Source: Alligator mississippiensis
Taxonomy: Eukaryota > Chordata > Crocodylia > Alligatoridae
Reading direction: 5' to 3'
Length of the DNA stretch: 64,000 nt
Assembly: GCF_030867095.1 (NCBI RefSeq)
Contig: NC_081836.1
Location: 29,896,338-29,960,337, forward strand
The position numbers were made by a program, and so were the translations under genes. Below the pieces are notes generated by a model. The model was not told the origin of the DNA. It made no database searches and saw only the letters and a program-made list of their open reading frames with translations. Of the stretch, positions 51,901 to 61,903 are shown one piece after another; position 1 is the first letter of the stretch; the number at the start of each line of letters is the position of its first letter.

Positions 51901-54900
51901 TGCCTCAAGTCACTGGGCCAAGTCCAGGCCTCGTGTAGGCAGATGCAGGTCACACTGACCAGACCAGCTTGCACCACGGGTGAATTTGTGCCTTGAGCTC
52001 TCATGCTGAAGCAAAACAGAGGTCCCCCATCCAGGGCTGTGTTTGGCCCCCAAAACTCCTGCTTTTGAGCAGCATGCCCAGCCCCACGGGTACATGCTCC
52101 AAAGGGAACTGCAACCCCCTCCCAATCCTGCTTCCCAGTTTTATGAAGCGCAGTGGGCCTCACAGGGTCCTCCTCATGGCATGTGTGTGGTGCCCAGGCA
52201 CCATAACTAGCACTCACGTCACTGACCAGGTCTACCAGCTCCTGATAGCAGATCTGCCCCTCATCATTGCTTTGTGCCAGAGCCACCAACATCTCCAGCT
52301 TGGCAGGGTCCAGGGGCAGCTCATGGCTGTGCACCAGGCTGGCAAAGGTCTCCACACCAATGAAACCGGTGTTTTCAGGATCAAGCTGGGAAAAAAGAGA
52401 GCCACAAGCTAGAAACAGGAGTGAGGGGCATCAGCTCCAGGCAACAGCTTACCATGGGTGCTGGAGAGATTGCCACTGGGGCTGGAGCAGTTGGAAGCTT
52501 TGCTATGCCTTTCTGTGGGCACCTTTTGCCGGGAGAAGTTGAGACTGCCAGAGCTGTCCATCCATGCATGCCAGGCCCTGGCAGTGAGCCCTCTCACAGA
52601 CTTCATCTGCCCTCCTCTCTGTGGGGTACACTCTTTGGATGCCTATCTCCCCAAACTCCCCCCTTGGGTGCAACCAGACCACAGCTCTGAGATTGCCCTG
52701 GCTGTGTTGCCAAGTCCCGCTCAGGCCCCCAGCTGGCTGTGCATGCTGCCAGGCAGTTAACCCAGCTGTGTGGCTCATTCCCTGTGTCCCTAGACAGCAC
52801 TTTTGCCTCCTGACCTGTCAGAGCAGAGCTGTGCCCCAGTGCAGGTGAGCACTAGCAGCTCCTGGCAGCCTTCTCGCTTAAGCAGGCCCCAGGGCCACAG
52901 AATGAGGTCTCCGTTCCCAGATGGCAGATGCCTCCTCCTGCTCTTCTGAGGCCATGTGCCAGCCCCTCTGCCACTTGGTCATGTCACTGCTTCGTCCTGT
53001 GCCTCAGTTTCCCCAGGAGTCAAGCCAAGTTGTGCTGTCCTATCTAACAGGATCCAGTTGTTCATTAATGGGGCTGTGGGGGAGTACTGGAGTTACTGCA
53101 GTGGGGGCCCTTGAGGAATAGCAGGAGGAGAATCAGCACATGCAGGAACACCAAGGTGCTGTGATTCCTTCTACAAGGAATCTAATCTCCTTTAACTTCT
53201 TCAGAGGGTTTTCTCCCCACACCTGGCCAGGCTGGGCATGTGCCCGTGGCCCATGCTGGCTGTGCTCTGAGGAGTGCTTCAATATAAGGAAAGGGCTTAG
53301 CAACCAGTCAGCACTGCCAGAGTCCCTGTTTCTATGTGGCAGAGGGATGGGGCCTGCACGGCAGTCAGAAGGGTGCAGCCCCAGGGCCTCACCTACAGCC
53401 AGGCACTGCCATTGATTCTAATGGGGAAAGGGGGACACATGTGGCTGCCTGCGCTCACAGGGCAAAGGGCCTCACAGACGCAGGGAGAGAAGGCAGAAGG
53501 TCCTGTCTGAACATGTGGCCCAGAGACAGAGGGATCCTGGCAGGGAAGAGATGCACCCAACAATCACTGAGCTTGAGGTAGAGCCTGACTGACAGCTGTC
53601 TATATGATCCCCCAGCTGCTGCACACTGGGAAATGAGAAGGATGCCCATGCCACAGTCACCAGTTTCCTATCCCAACTCCTGCTGCCTCCTCCCCAGATG
53701 CCAACAAGCCCCTTGTGACTGATAAAATTCCAGAAAACAGAATCTGTGGTTAAATCACTGGGTCCCTGCACTGGAGCTCAACAGGGAGGCTGTGGAGGCT
53801 GAATCCCGTGCACTACTAGATAGGCTGGGATCAGCACAAGAAAGTTCCAAAATAGCCTGGTTCAGAGGAAGCTGAGAACTGGGTCCAGACCCAGGCTTTT
53901 GGTTCAGCCCAGTTACAAAGAAAGGGCTGAGATCTGGGCATGGATCCAGGTCTGAGGTTTCCTACAAACGGTGGGGAGAAGCAGAAATGCTTCTAAGGTT
54001 TCCTACAAATGCTGGCCACTGTGTCTCGGACCCAGGCAAAGGCTCCAGGGCAAAGGAGGCCAAAGGTCTGAAGCTGAACCTGGTCTACACCAGCCCTACA
54101 AACCTGAGCGTGCTGCCTGGGCAAAGAGTTGCATTCAGTGCCAGGTTCTGTCTGACCTGGCCCAGTCCAGCCTAAAAGGCTAACAAGCTCAGTGAGCCTC
54201 AGGCAAAGCTGGGCTGAAGTGGGATGCTATAAGCAGGTCCGACACCTGCCATTGGTCTTGTCTTTCAACACAGGGAAGGAACTGCATATCTATGCAGCAT
54301 CTAGCACAAGCGGGGGGGGGGGGGGGGGTCAATTTTAGTTGGTCCCAAGACAGCATGGTGATAAATCTATGTATGGACTGCCCAGCGGCCAGCCCTACAG
54401 CTACAGTGAACATAACCTTACACAACCTCCACCAGCTCCACAGGTGTCACTTCCTAAGCAACACAAAATAAACCCCCTCTAGCTAGGCAGCAGCTCCCAT
54501 CCCCAGGGATTGCACAGGAAGGCTCATATCCTTTTTCTTTCTTGAAGAGTGCAGGGGAAGGAGGTATTTGAAAAGCCAGTGCCAAGGCAGATTGACAAGG
54601 GGCCATGAAGCAGCACTCAAGAAATCAGTGAGGGCCCTGCCAAGGACAAGCTGGGTGCTGCCACTGCCGGCAGAGCCAGTAATACAGAATTATTCTGCAG
54701 ACATCATCGCCTGTATCACTTTGTTCTCCGGGGAACAACATGCAACACACAGACCTCACCAGCAATGTCCTTGTGGAAGGGGCAGGACAGAGAATGCTGT
54801 GGGACATGTACACACGCGTGCGTACACAGAGGACTCTGCTGTGGGCAGAGGGTGGGAGAGCCCCGCTCTCCCAGAGTCTCTTGCTGCCTGGGAGCTACAG

Positions 54901-57649
54901 GCTGAGATCTAGCAGAGATGACAGCTCTTGGCCTGGGGGGGTGGGGAGCTCTTGTGGGAAAGGCCCAATTCTGGGCAGTAGGGAGATGCTGGTTCTGTAG
55001 TGCGGGGTTCGATCCTGCAGGAGGGATTCAAAACAGAGGGAAACAGAAGGGGCCGAAGTGGAAAAGTCACACGTGGCGAAATTAACCCTTTGAAGACTGT
55101 GACCATGTCAGTCCCTGACTCTGTTTGTGGATGCAGAAACTGAATTACAGCCTTAACTCTCCAGAAAGCTCTGGACCACTCATTTGACTGTGCTCTGTGG
55201 GCTACAGCTCCCAGGGCCCCATGCACCTTAGGCCCAGCCAGCATCTAGCTCTGCCAGAGGATAGGAAAGGTAGTAGCCCCAAGAGGTCTCACAGGAAATT
55301 ACAATACACCCTACCTATTCATTCCACTTCTGTTTTCTCATTTGAGTCCTCAGCTGGGGACTGGGCCTCTCTGGAGGGCCAGAGAAGAGAACATAGCAAC
55401 CTCTGTGTTCTTGGCTGCTGTCAGGTCACTGGCACTAGCAACTGCCTCAGAGTCATCTGGTGACTATGTCTGGAGACCTCAGCTTTACTCCCCATTCTGC
55501 CACTGACCTCCCAGGTGGCCATGGTCAAGTCATATCACCACTACACCTTTGTTTCTGCTCCCGTCCTTTGTTTCTGTTGTACATGCAGCACCTAGCATGC
55601 CAGGGCTGTGATCTCCATCCTCACTTGTTGGCCAGACTTTAATACAGGTGCTTAGTAATGATTATTCTTAAAGAAAAAGGTCTCATGCAATTGGCTTTGA
55701 GCTTCAGTCAAAGGTCCTTTCACCTCTCTGCATGAAGCCTCCTTGTATGTGAATGCAGACCAGGCTCTTAGGGAGTGATCTGACAGCTCTCACTGTAGTA
55801 GACACTGCTGCCATCACTCCTGCCTGCCCCTGCCACGGAGATAGCAAACCTTCCCATCCATGCACATGGCATGTAAAAAAAACACACAGGCACAGACAGC
55901 ATGACCTGCCTGCACACATGCTATGCACATACCTATCTACCACACGTGGCAAACACAACCCAATACATGTGCACATATGCACACCTTCCCCAGGAATGCC
56001 CCATACGCTGTCCCCTCTTACAGCATGTGCACACACTGTACAGGGGCAGGCAATTATTTCAGGTGGAGGGACACTTACTGAGTTTTGGCAAGCGGTCGAG
56101 GGCCGCATGACAGGCAGCCAGGGGCAGATAAATATTAATTCTCTAAATTTTTTAGGAGCCCTGCGGGCCAGATAGAATGGCCTGGCGGGCTACATCCAGC
56201 TCATACACCTGCTTACACTCACATGCATGTGTTCATTGTATATACACTGCACACTCCGGCATGTACACTAGCTCACATACATACACTGTACACATGGAAA
56301 GGCACCTGCCCACAAACATGGAGTTCACATTTACAAGCATATGCACACCTTGCATGCATGCACGCATACACACACACACTTGCACACACTCACCCAGCTT
56401 ATCCTTCCCCTCACACATTTTAGTGGCTGCCCATTCCCAAAGTAGCAAAATCACTCCTCACTCAGGGGATTAATGGGACCTGGGAAGCCCATACCCCCAC
56501 TCACACTCCAGTGCCTGCTACCAGCCCACCCCGATCAAGCTGCTGTCAGCCATGCACATGCCCCTGTGCCTTAGCAGCTGCCCTGCAGCTACTCAGAGGC
56601 CCTGTGGGCTGAGAACTTTATTATACTTCCAGCTGCTGTGAAATGTTGGTCACAACCTAGCAGGATCAAAGCCCCTGCCTCCCCAGCTCTAAATGTTCAC
56701 TAAACTTTGGCTGAGCCACACCACAGTCCCCAGCTCAGGGGCACATTGCAGTGACTGCCAGGCACCCGCTCTTGCCCTGATGAGGCTCCAATCCTTACAT
56801 AAATGCTCAGAAACACTGAAATCCTTCAGGTCTAGAAGCTCGGCTGGGCTCTGGTTCGGCATCCTGCTGCCAACCAGGCACCAGGTATTTTTAAACCCAG
56901 CTCCCCAGTCCAAGGAGCCTGAAGAAGCTGCCCAAGGTCACCCTGTGAGTCAGGTGGGGAATTACTGAAGAAGGAGCTCTGAGTCTAAATCCCCAAACTG
57001 AAAGTAACAAGCCATTTCCCACCCAGCCCAGGCTCCACTGGCACGGATGGGGGCTTTGAGGTGCTGAATTTGGCGGTCAGAGCGGAGGGAGAGGATGCAG
57101 CCTCCAAGCCACCACAGCAGAGCGCTCAGTGCCACCAAGTGTCAATGCATCAGGGCCGATCCTGGGCGGCAGAGCAGGGCTCAATGCAGCACGGCACCTG
57201 TGCACCAGGCCCCGATCCGGCAGGCAGGCGCAGGACTCGGTGCAGTGCAGTGCAGTGCCACAGCGCTCAGCCCAGGTCCTGCAGGCACAACAGCTGGCAC
57301 CGTGCAGCAGGGCCCGATCTAGCAGCAGGGCACTGAGCTGGGCACCACCATGGTCTTGCCCCTTGCCTTGCGGGGCACCTGGGGCCCAGGGAGGGCAGGG
57401 GCAGGGGGGTGAGCCAGGCACGGGCTCTAGGCTGGCAGGTGCGTGGTGCTGGGGCAGCGCCCGGCACAGGCGGTGCCCGCGGAGCTGGAGCGGGGGCCGC
57501 GGCGTCCTACCCGGCAGGGGATGCTGGTGCCCGTGGCCCTGCCGCCCCGCTCGGCGGGCGCTGCCCCGGGCACTGCGGGATGCCGCGGGAGCCGCCCGGG
57601 CCGCACTCACCTGCTCGTGGATGAGCCGCAGCAGGGAGCTCCTGTCCAT
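39942..57649 (-). CDS. RHBDL1: RHBDL1, rhomboid-like intramembrane serine protease
   Basis: Eight exons on the minus strand (57611-57649, 52227-52385, 50399-50623, 50057-50205, 46707-46819, 42202-42302, 41257-41317, 39942-40213) join in phase to 372 codons plus stop. The protein starts [13 protein letters not shown], then an EF-hand-like region (residues 14-66, [20 protein letters not shown]). A basic juxtamembrane part and seven membrane segments follow, starting near [20 protein letters not shown]. The catalytic serine is S246 in [13 protein letters not shown] and the catalytic histidine H311 in [23 protein letters not shown] and [12 protein letters not shown] form the second membrane segment. 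The end is [13 protein letters not shown]. All match recalled mammalian RHBDL1 almost residue for residue. A longer N-terminal form of human RHBDL1 has no visible counterpart here. Introns total over 16 kb, far more than in human, and hold CR1, hAT and SINE debris. Confidence 0.95.
40638..40907. mobile_element. hAT-type MITE with 8-bp target duplication
   Basis: Terminal repeats CAGGGGTTGTCAACTGGTGG (left) and AAAAAGATTGAAAACCCCTG (right, inverted) bound a 270-bp element. It contains GTACGCGTACCCCTGCGGGT near the left end and CAGGGGTACACTGATCC near the right. Flanks CTCTATAT (40630-40637) and CTCCGTAT (40908-40915) agree at six of eight bases. It lies in RHBDL1 intron 7 and codes for nothing. 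Confidence 0.8.
42590..42830. repeat. Degenerate minisatellite in RHBDL1 intron 5
   Basis: The phrases GCAGCCCCTCAC, ACCCAGCACAGAGCACA and CGCACTAACACCACA recur with variation over about 240 bases, in units of roughly 35-60 bases. The array ends about 290 bases upstream, on the gene strand, of exon 6, which encodes the catalytic serine. Confidence 0.6.
45700..46688 (+). mobile_element. CR1 LINE fragment, open reverse-transcriptase frame, 3' end missing
   Basis: An open frame from about 45673 codes the CR1 reverse transcriptase core: [92 protein letters not shown] and the catalytic FADDTKMWG box. No stop or frameshift interrupts it, so the copy is younger than the others here. The endonuclease part is missing at the left. 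The right side stops after [12 protein letters not shown], before the CR1 tail, which is unusual for this family. It lies antisense in RHBDL1 intron 5 and ends about 18 bp from the exon 5 splice donor. The left edge is approximate. Confidence 0.88.
46930..47045 (-). repeat. MIR/CORE-SINE-like fragment
   Basis: CACCCAAGGTCACAAAGACA followed by GTCAATGGCAGAGCTGGACA and CCCTAGGACTTCTGGC matches the reverse-strand MIR text (TGCCCAAGGTCACACAGC, then GTGGCAGAGC). It lies in RHBDL1 intron 4. Confidence 0.65.
49040..49260 (-). repeat. MIR/CORE-SINE-like fragment, nearly full length
   Basis: Successive blocks follow the reverse-strand MIR: an AT-rich start near 49040, AACCCTCCCAATTCCATTG, GGGGAAAACTGAGGCACAGA, AAGTAAGTGACCTGCCCAAA, CATTCAGCAAGTCAGTGGCA. 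It is the best preserved SINE of this kind in the window and lies in RHBDL1 intron 4. Confidence 0.7.
50016..50038. repeat. CCCT/GGGA tract just inside RHBDL1 intron 4
   Basis: On plus this is five CCCT-type units; on the RHBDL1 strand it reads as repeated GGGA starting about 18 bases after the exon 4 donor (GT at 50055-50056). G triplets near a donor are known to act as intronic splicing enhancers and can fold as a quadruplex. That role here is inferred. Confidence 0.75.
54312..54328. repeat. Poly-G run of 17
   Basis: An uninterrupted run of 17 guanines lies in RHBDL1 intron 1. On the gene strand it is poly-C. True length is uncertain. Confidence 0.9.
55465..55660 (+). repeat. MIR-like or related SINE fragment
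   Basis: TGCCACTGACCTCCCAGGTGGCC, then CATGGTCAAGTCATATCACC and a TTTGTTTC stretch, then GTACATGCAGCACCTAGCAT and TTAGTAATGATTATTCTTA follow the layout of forward MIR (TGCCACTTACTAGC, GGGCAAGTCACTTAACC, tail rich in TAATAAT). It lies in RHBDL1 intron 1. Confidence 0.55.
56041..56211. mobile_element. hAT-type MITE, right part shortened
   Basis: CAGGGGCAGGCAATTATTTC with GGTGGAGGGACACTTACTGA, TTTGGCAAGCGGTCGAGGGC and AAATATTAATTCTCTAAATT is the text of a hAT-type MITE I know from reptile genomes, whose terminal repeat is CAGGGGCGGGCAA. The end, GGGCTACATCCAGCTC then ACACCTG, looks shortened, and no 8-bp duplication is visible. It sits inside an alternating purine-pyrimidine region in RHBDL1 intron 1. 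Confidence 0.6.
56213..56396. repeat. CA/TG-rich alternating purine-pyrimidine tract
   Basis: A degenerate (CA)n/(TG)n region with CATGCATG and ACACACAC runs, the purest at 56350-56395. A similar stretch lies left of the MITE from about 55870 to 56040, so one tract was probably split by the insertion. Such sequences can adopt Z-DNA. Confidence 0.7.
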
Positions 57650-58480
57650 GCACCCGGCGGGGCCGGCCGGCGGGGACGGGGACGAGGGCGGGGGCGGCCG
57701 TGGCCCGGGGGCCGGCTCCTGCGCTCCCAGGGTGCCGCCGGGGCGGGCGGGCGCGGGGGCGCGGGCTGCGGCTCGCCCCGCCAGCCCCGCGGTGCTCGGG
57801 CCACGGCAGCGGCGGCGGAGCGGAGCGGAGCGGAGCGGGCACCGCGCACACTCACTCGGCGCCGCCGGCTCCGCAGCCGAGTGCCGCCGCGCGGGCGGGC
57901 GGGCGGGCGGGCGGCGCGATGGCGGCGGGGGCGGCGCGGGAGCCCCAGCCCCGGCCCCGCCCCGCGGCTCCCCGTGCCCGGCCCGTGCCGCCAGGCGGCC
58001 GCTCCTGCCGGGGCTCCGTGCCCGGGCGCTGCCTCCGCCCCGCCCCGCCCCGCCCCCGGGACCTGCCGCAGCCCCGCTGTGCGCGCCCAGCTCGGACCCG
58101 GCTCCCGGCTCCGGCCACGTGCGCGGCGCGGAGAGGAGCCCGGGGCCGGGCCGGGCCGGGCTGGGCTGGGCTGGGCTGGGCCCCGGGTGCTCGGCGGAGC
58201 GGCTCCCGGGACAGCCGGGCCCCAGGGCGCTGCGGGGCAGGCGCGGAGGACGGGGCCCGGCCGGGGCAGGAGACCGCCCGCACCTGCCCCGGGCCAGGCT
58301 TTGCTGCCCCTGCCGCAGCAGCAAGGAGCCGAAGCCGCCGGCCGGGGCTGCCTGTCCCGTGTGCGGGAGGCCTCGGAGGCGGCCAGGCGGGTGCGGAGGC
58401 TCCCAGCCTGCGGGGAGGCGGGCGGTCACGGGAGACGCCCTGGGCTGGAGCAGGGGCCCGGCGAGGCCTCTGGCATGTAC
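57430..58480 (-). promoter_or_regulatory. CpG island at RHBDL1 first exon
   Basis: About 1 kb of very GC- and CpG-rich DNA surrounds the 13-codon first exon (57611-57649). It holds tandem GGAGC units (57809-57838), GGGC units (57891-57912) and many GC boxes, but no TATA or CCAAT box that I could place. The transcription start should lie above 57650 on the minus strand. The start-codon context is weak at -3 (T) but has G at +4. Confidence 0.7.
58144..58183. repeat. GGGCC/GGGCT pentanucleotide repeat
   Basis: Three GGGCC-type units pass into four GGGCT-type units in a 40-base block within the RHBDL1 CpG island. Each strand has regular G runs on plus or C runs on minus, so a quadruplex on plus is possible. 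Confidence 0.85.
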
Positions 58481-59099
58481 CCCTCTGTGATGCCGGCGCC
58501 ATGGGCCCCCGGGCTCGCCTCCTGCCCGAGAGCCGGGGGCTGTCGGCCACGCACCCTACCCAAGAGAAAGCTTTGTGCCATTGCTGATGGCGAGGCCATG
58601 GTGCCCTTTGGGACAAACCCCTCTCCCCGGCGTTGTCACTGTGCTGCCCCCACCTGCTGCTGTACCTCGGAGCCAAGCTGCCTTGGGATCTCAGCACCGT
58701 TAATACCCAGCGCCTCGCCCAGCATCACACGTGGCTGGGCTCTGGCCTCACACAACCTCCCGGTGGGCTCAGCTCTGCTGGGACCGTCCATCAGATGACC
58801 TCCCCAAATTCCTGTTGCTCCTTTGCCCCATGCCTGCCCCTGGACCCTGAGCGCTCTCCACTGTTAAATGTGGAGTTTCTTTCCCCTGTGGGTCAAAGGG
58901 ACGAAGTGGGCAAGAGGCCTGGACTCGCCCCATAAGTGATGGAGACTGGCTCCAAGCAGGGGCTCTGACGCTATAGGCATGCCCTGTGCTATAGAAATAG
59001 TCACATGTGGATGCTCATCCCTCGCCGTGGGCTTGTGGGGAAAGGCGTTTTGTTGGCTCATGCACTAGTCAGGTAGCCAGAAGCTCTGAGCTGTAGTGA

Positions 59100-59230
59100 G
59101 TGCCCCTTTCCCTGCCCCAGACCTCAGCTTCCCTAGCTGTGAAATGGGGATAATGAAACTTCCTAAGAGGGCAGTGTGGCGGAACCCAGTCAGATGTGGA
59201 AAGTGCTATGGGATCTGTGGGGACAAAGGG
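59100..59230 (+). repeat. MIR/CORE-SINE-like fragment
   Basis: GACCTCAGCTTCCCTAGCTG and TGAAATGGGGATAATGAAAC match the forward MIR core (GCCTCAGTTTCCTCATCTG, TAAAATGGGGATAATAA). GTGGAAAGTGCTATGGGATC matches the GTAAAGCGCTTAGAAC-type tail. Confidence 0.65.
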
Positions 59231-61654
59231 TCATTACCCTGGAAACCTTGCTCTTTGCAGGACTAACTACATAAGAGAGGGAACTAATTTAGCTCAGCTA
59301 AGCCTGACAGGAACAAGCCAGAAGTTCCCTGGCACCCACTTTGCTGATTTCCTCAGCTCTCGGTTGTATTAACCTGAAAATCCCCCCCTCCAGCCTGCCT
59401 GGCCCAGGGACTCATGGGAGAGCACAGACAGTGAGGGGCAGGGCAACACTCTTAAGGTGAGCCCAGGCCAAGGGGCTGTATTTGCTGCATGCCACTGGTG
59501 AGCAGGCACGCATGCCACTGCATCATTCCCCAGGCATGGGTTGAGGGCTGCAGCACTGGTGGGGGTTTGGGGAACAGGACACACACATTGACTCCTTTTG
59601 GCTGGTGAATGCCATGGGAGACACAGGACATGTGCACCCAGCTCTGCGATGGGGCAGGCAGGGTTATAGAGAGACACCATAGGGCAGCCACGAGCAGCAG
59701 GAGCCAGGGCAGAGAGGCCACTTTGCTAAAGGAAGCTGGAATAATTTTCTCCTCCCTCTTCCAACCTCTTCACTCCTCATTCCAGCCAGCCATGGTGACT
59801 GCAGCTCAGGAGAGGGCAGCTGCAGCCTCAGGTGTCAGGAGTCCAGAAACAAGCACTATCCCCCATGTCCTCAGCGCAGTGGCCTTCCACTGGGTGACAG
59901 ATGTACTCCTGCTCTTGGCACCCAAGTCCAGGGCTCCAGAGGGCAGGAGGCCAATTCACTGTTGCTCCCCTGTGCCCAGCCGCAGCAGCTGGCCCAATTG
60001 GTCTCTCAAAGCCAGAGCACCAAGCACAGGGGTGTGAAATGGTCGCTGAGTGGTGTGGGCCAGGATGCCAGCTCTCCTCCCCTGCACTGTCCTGCAATCA
60101 GTGTGAAGGCATTGCTTGCTGGTGCCAGGGACCTTGGTCCGTCCTACATAATTAGCTCACTTCATCAGGGGAGAGATGGAGGAGAAGCCAGGAATGGAAA
60201 CCGAGTGCTACAGGGGCTGTTGCTTTTCACAAGGGGTGGAACTGGGAAGGAGCAGGTGGTCACTGCTACTCCAGTGGGCTGAAGCTCTGTGTGTGGGGGA
60301 GATCAGGGCTGTTGCCAGGTCAATGGCTACCAGTGGGAGATGCCCTTTGGCTAGTGCAGTGTCTTGTAGCGGTGGTGCTGAGCAGAGCAGATGGGACACC
60401 CTGGGCACCAACACTCCCCTGCATTCCTATTGACCCTGCACCTCTACCTGAAGATGTTGAGAGCCCTGGAGAAGGTGATGCCATAAAAACTCAGTCGATG
60501 TAATGATCCACGTTCTCAAGGGACCCATCAGTCAGCACTGGGCCTGGAGAGCTGGAGGAGAACAAGTCTCAGCAGAGGGAGGGCTCTGGAGAGAGGAGAC
60601 AGCCTGCCACTTTCTCTCCAGCTACCAGAGGTAGTCAGGCTGACTGGAAAAGGCAGGGCATGGAAGAGGTGGTCAGTAACTCAGGGGTGATGAGCAGGGT
60701 CCACAGTTCCTGATAACTCAGCAGCAGCCTGGTACCACTCGCCTGTTCAGGGGGGCATGGGCTAAATGAGGTACAAGGGGAGCAAAGAGAAAATGAAAGC
60801 TGTTTAAAGCAGTAACTCCTCTCAGGGCCTTTGTGAGGCTGACAGAAAAGGGCCCCTACAGGAGGGCAGTGGGGTGCATCGGGGCTGGGCCCCTCTTCGT
60901 ATTGCAGTAGCACTAGAGTCCCTGTCCACCATGCTGGCCGCTGGCCATGGTGCTAGCAAGAGCCAGCCCTTGAGGTCAGTGAGAGGCAGAGGGCGAGGAA
61001 ACAACATCCTTCATTTCACAGCAGGGGCGCTGAGGCCTGGGGTGGCGAGGTGCTCTTGGGTGTTGCCCTTCTACTCCTCTCACCCCAGCACATTTGGATA
61101 CCCTCCCGTTGGGGCTGAAATGACAGGACTGACTCCTGTCACCAGTGGCTTGTTGTCTTTCCCCCCCTGGGAGCAGCAAGCACAGGACAGTGTCTGTGTG
61201 GGTTAAAACATGTTGCTCTATGTTTACGTTCCAGACCTCAAGATCAAGGCAACGTCCAGGTGCTCTGTGGCTTGCGATGGCTCCCTCAGGCTGGGGACTC
61301 ATTCCATCACCTTAGCAAAGCCCTGAAAGGAGCACTGTTGCCCGTGCAGACATCCCTTGCTGCCTTACGCAGGCTCCCGGGTGCCCCGGGATCAAAGGTG
61401 CCTTCAGTCCTGACCCCAAGCCTTGGCAATCCTCTAGAGACCCTGGGACCAGGCCAGGGAGCACCTTGAAGAGAAGGGTCAAGACCCAGACCTGACTGGG
61501 AGCCCATGAGAAAGGGGCTCAGCAGGAGGAGAACAGGACTGCTGCAGCTCATGTGGCTGAGACCTCCAGTCCTCACTCAGTCCTAAGCACTGAGGGTTTC
61601 GTGGCTCCACAGGTGAGGGGCTGGTGGGGAAGACACAGTCCCCATCCCTACTCA

Positions 61655-61740
61655 GGTAACTTACCCAACTTGCACTGACACCTGGGAACTGAACCAAGAT
61701 CTCCCAAGTCCAGGCTGGCAGCACAGACCCCAACACACCT
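61655..61740 (-). repeat. MIR/CORE-SINE-like fragment
   Basis: AACTTACCCAACTTGCACTG, then GGGAACTGAACCAAGATCTC and CCAAGTCCAGGCTGGC follow the reverse-strand SINE text (TTGCCCAAGGTCACAC, GAACCCAGGTCTCC, GAGTCCAGG). It is diverged. Confidence 0.5.
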
Positions 61741-61776
61741 GCCAGTCTGGAGGGAAGTGTAGTAAGCTGTACTCAC

Positions 61777-61903
61777 CTGGCGGTTTGCCTGGTGCTCTTT
61801 CCCCTCCTCTTCCAAACATCCTTTGGCTTCCTGCACCCTGATGGTTTTCTCTATGCTGCTGCACAGTGCTTGTGTGACTTGGTCCTTGCCATGGCACAGG
61901 CCA
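61777..61903 (-). other. Exon-like open segment of unknown origin
   Basis: On minus a CCCCTAG acceptor-like site precedes a 127-base open stretch reading SSIEKTIRVQEAKGCLEEEG and then KEHQANRQ, followed by a good donor GTGAGTAC. Composition is coding-like, with Glu, Lys and Gln suited to a helix. No polypyrimidine tract is strong, I know no matching protein, and no partner exon is visible. It could be chance or part of an unplaced gene. Confidence 0.15.

Noticed and set aside
57077-58798. Several very long open frames (up to 450 codons) on both strands around 57-58.8 kb
   Set aside because: They arise because GC-rich DNA has few stop codons. Only the 13-codon RHBDL1 first exon has splice and homology support.
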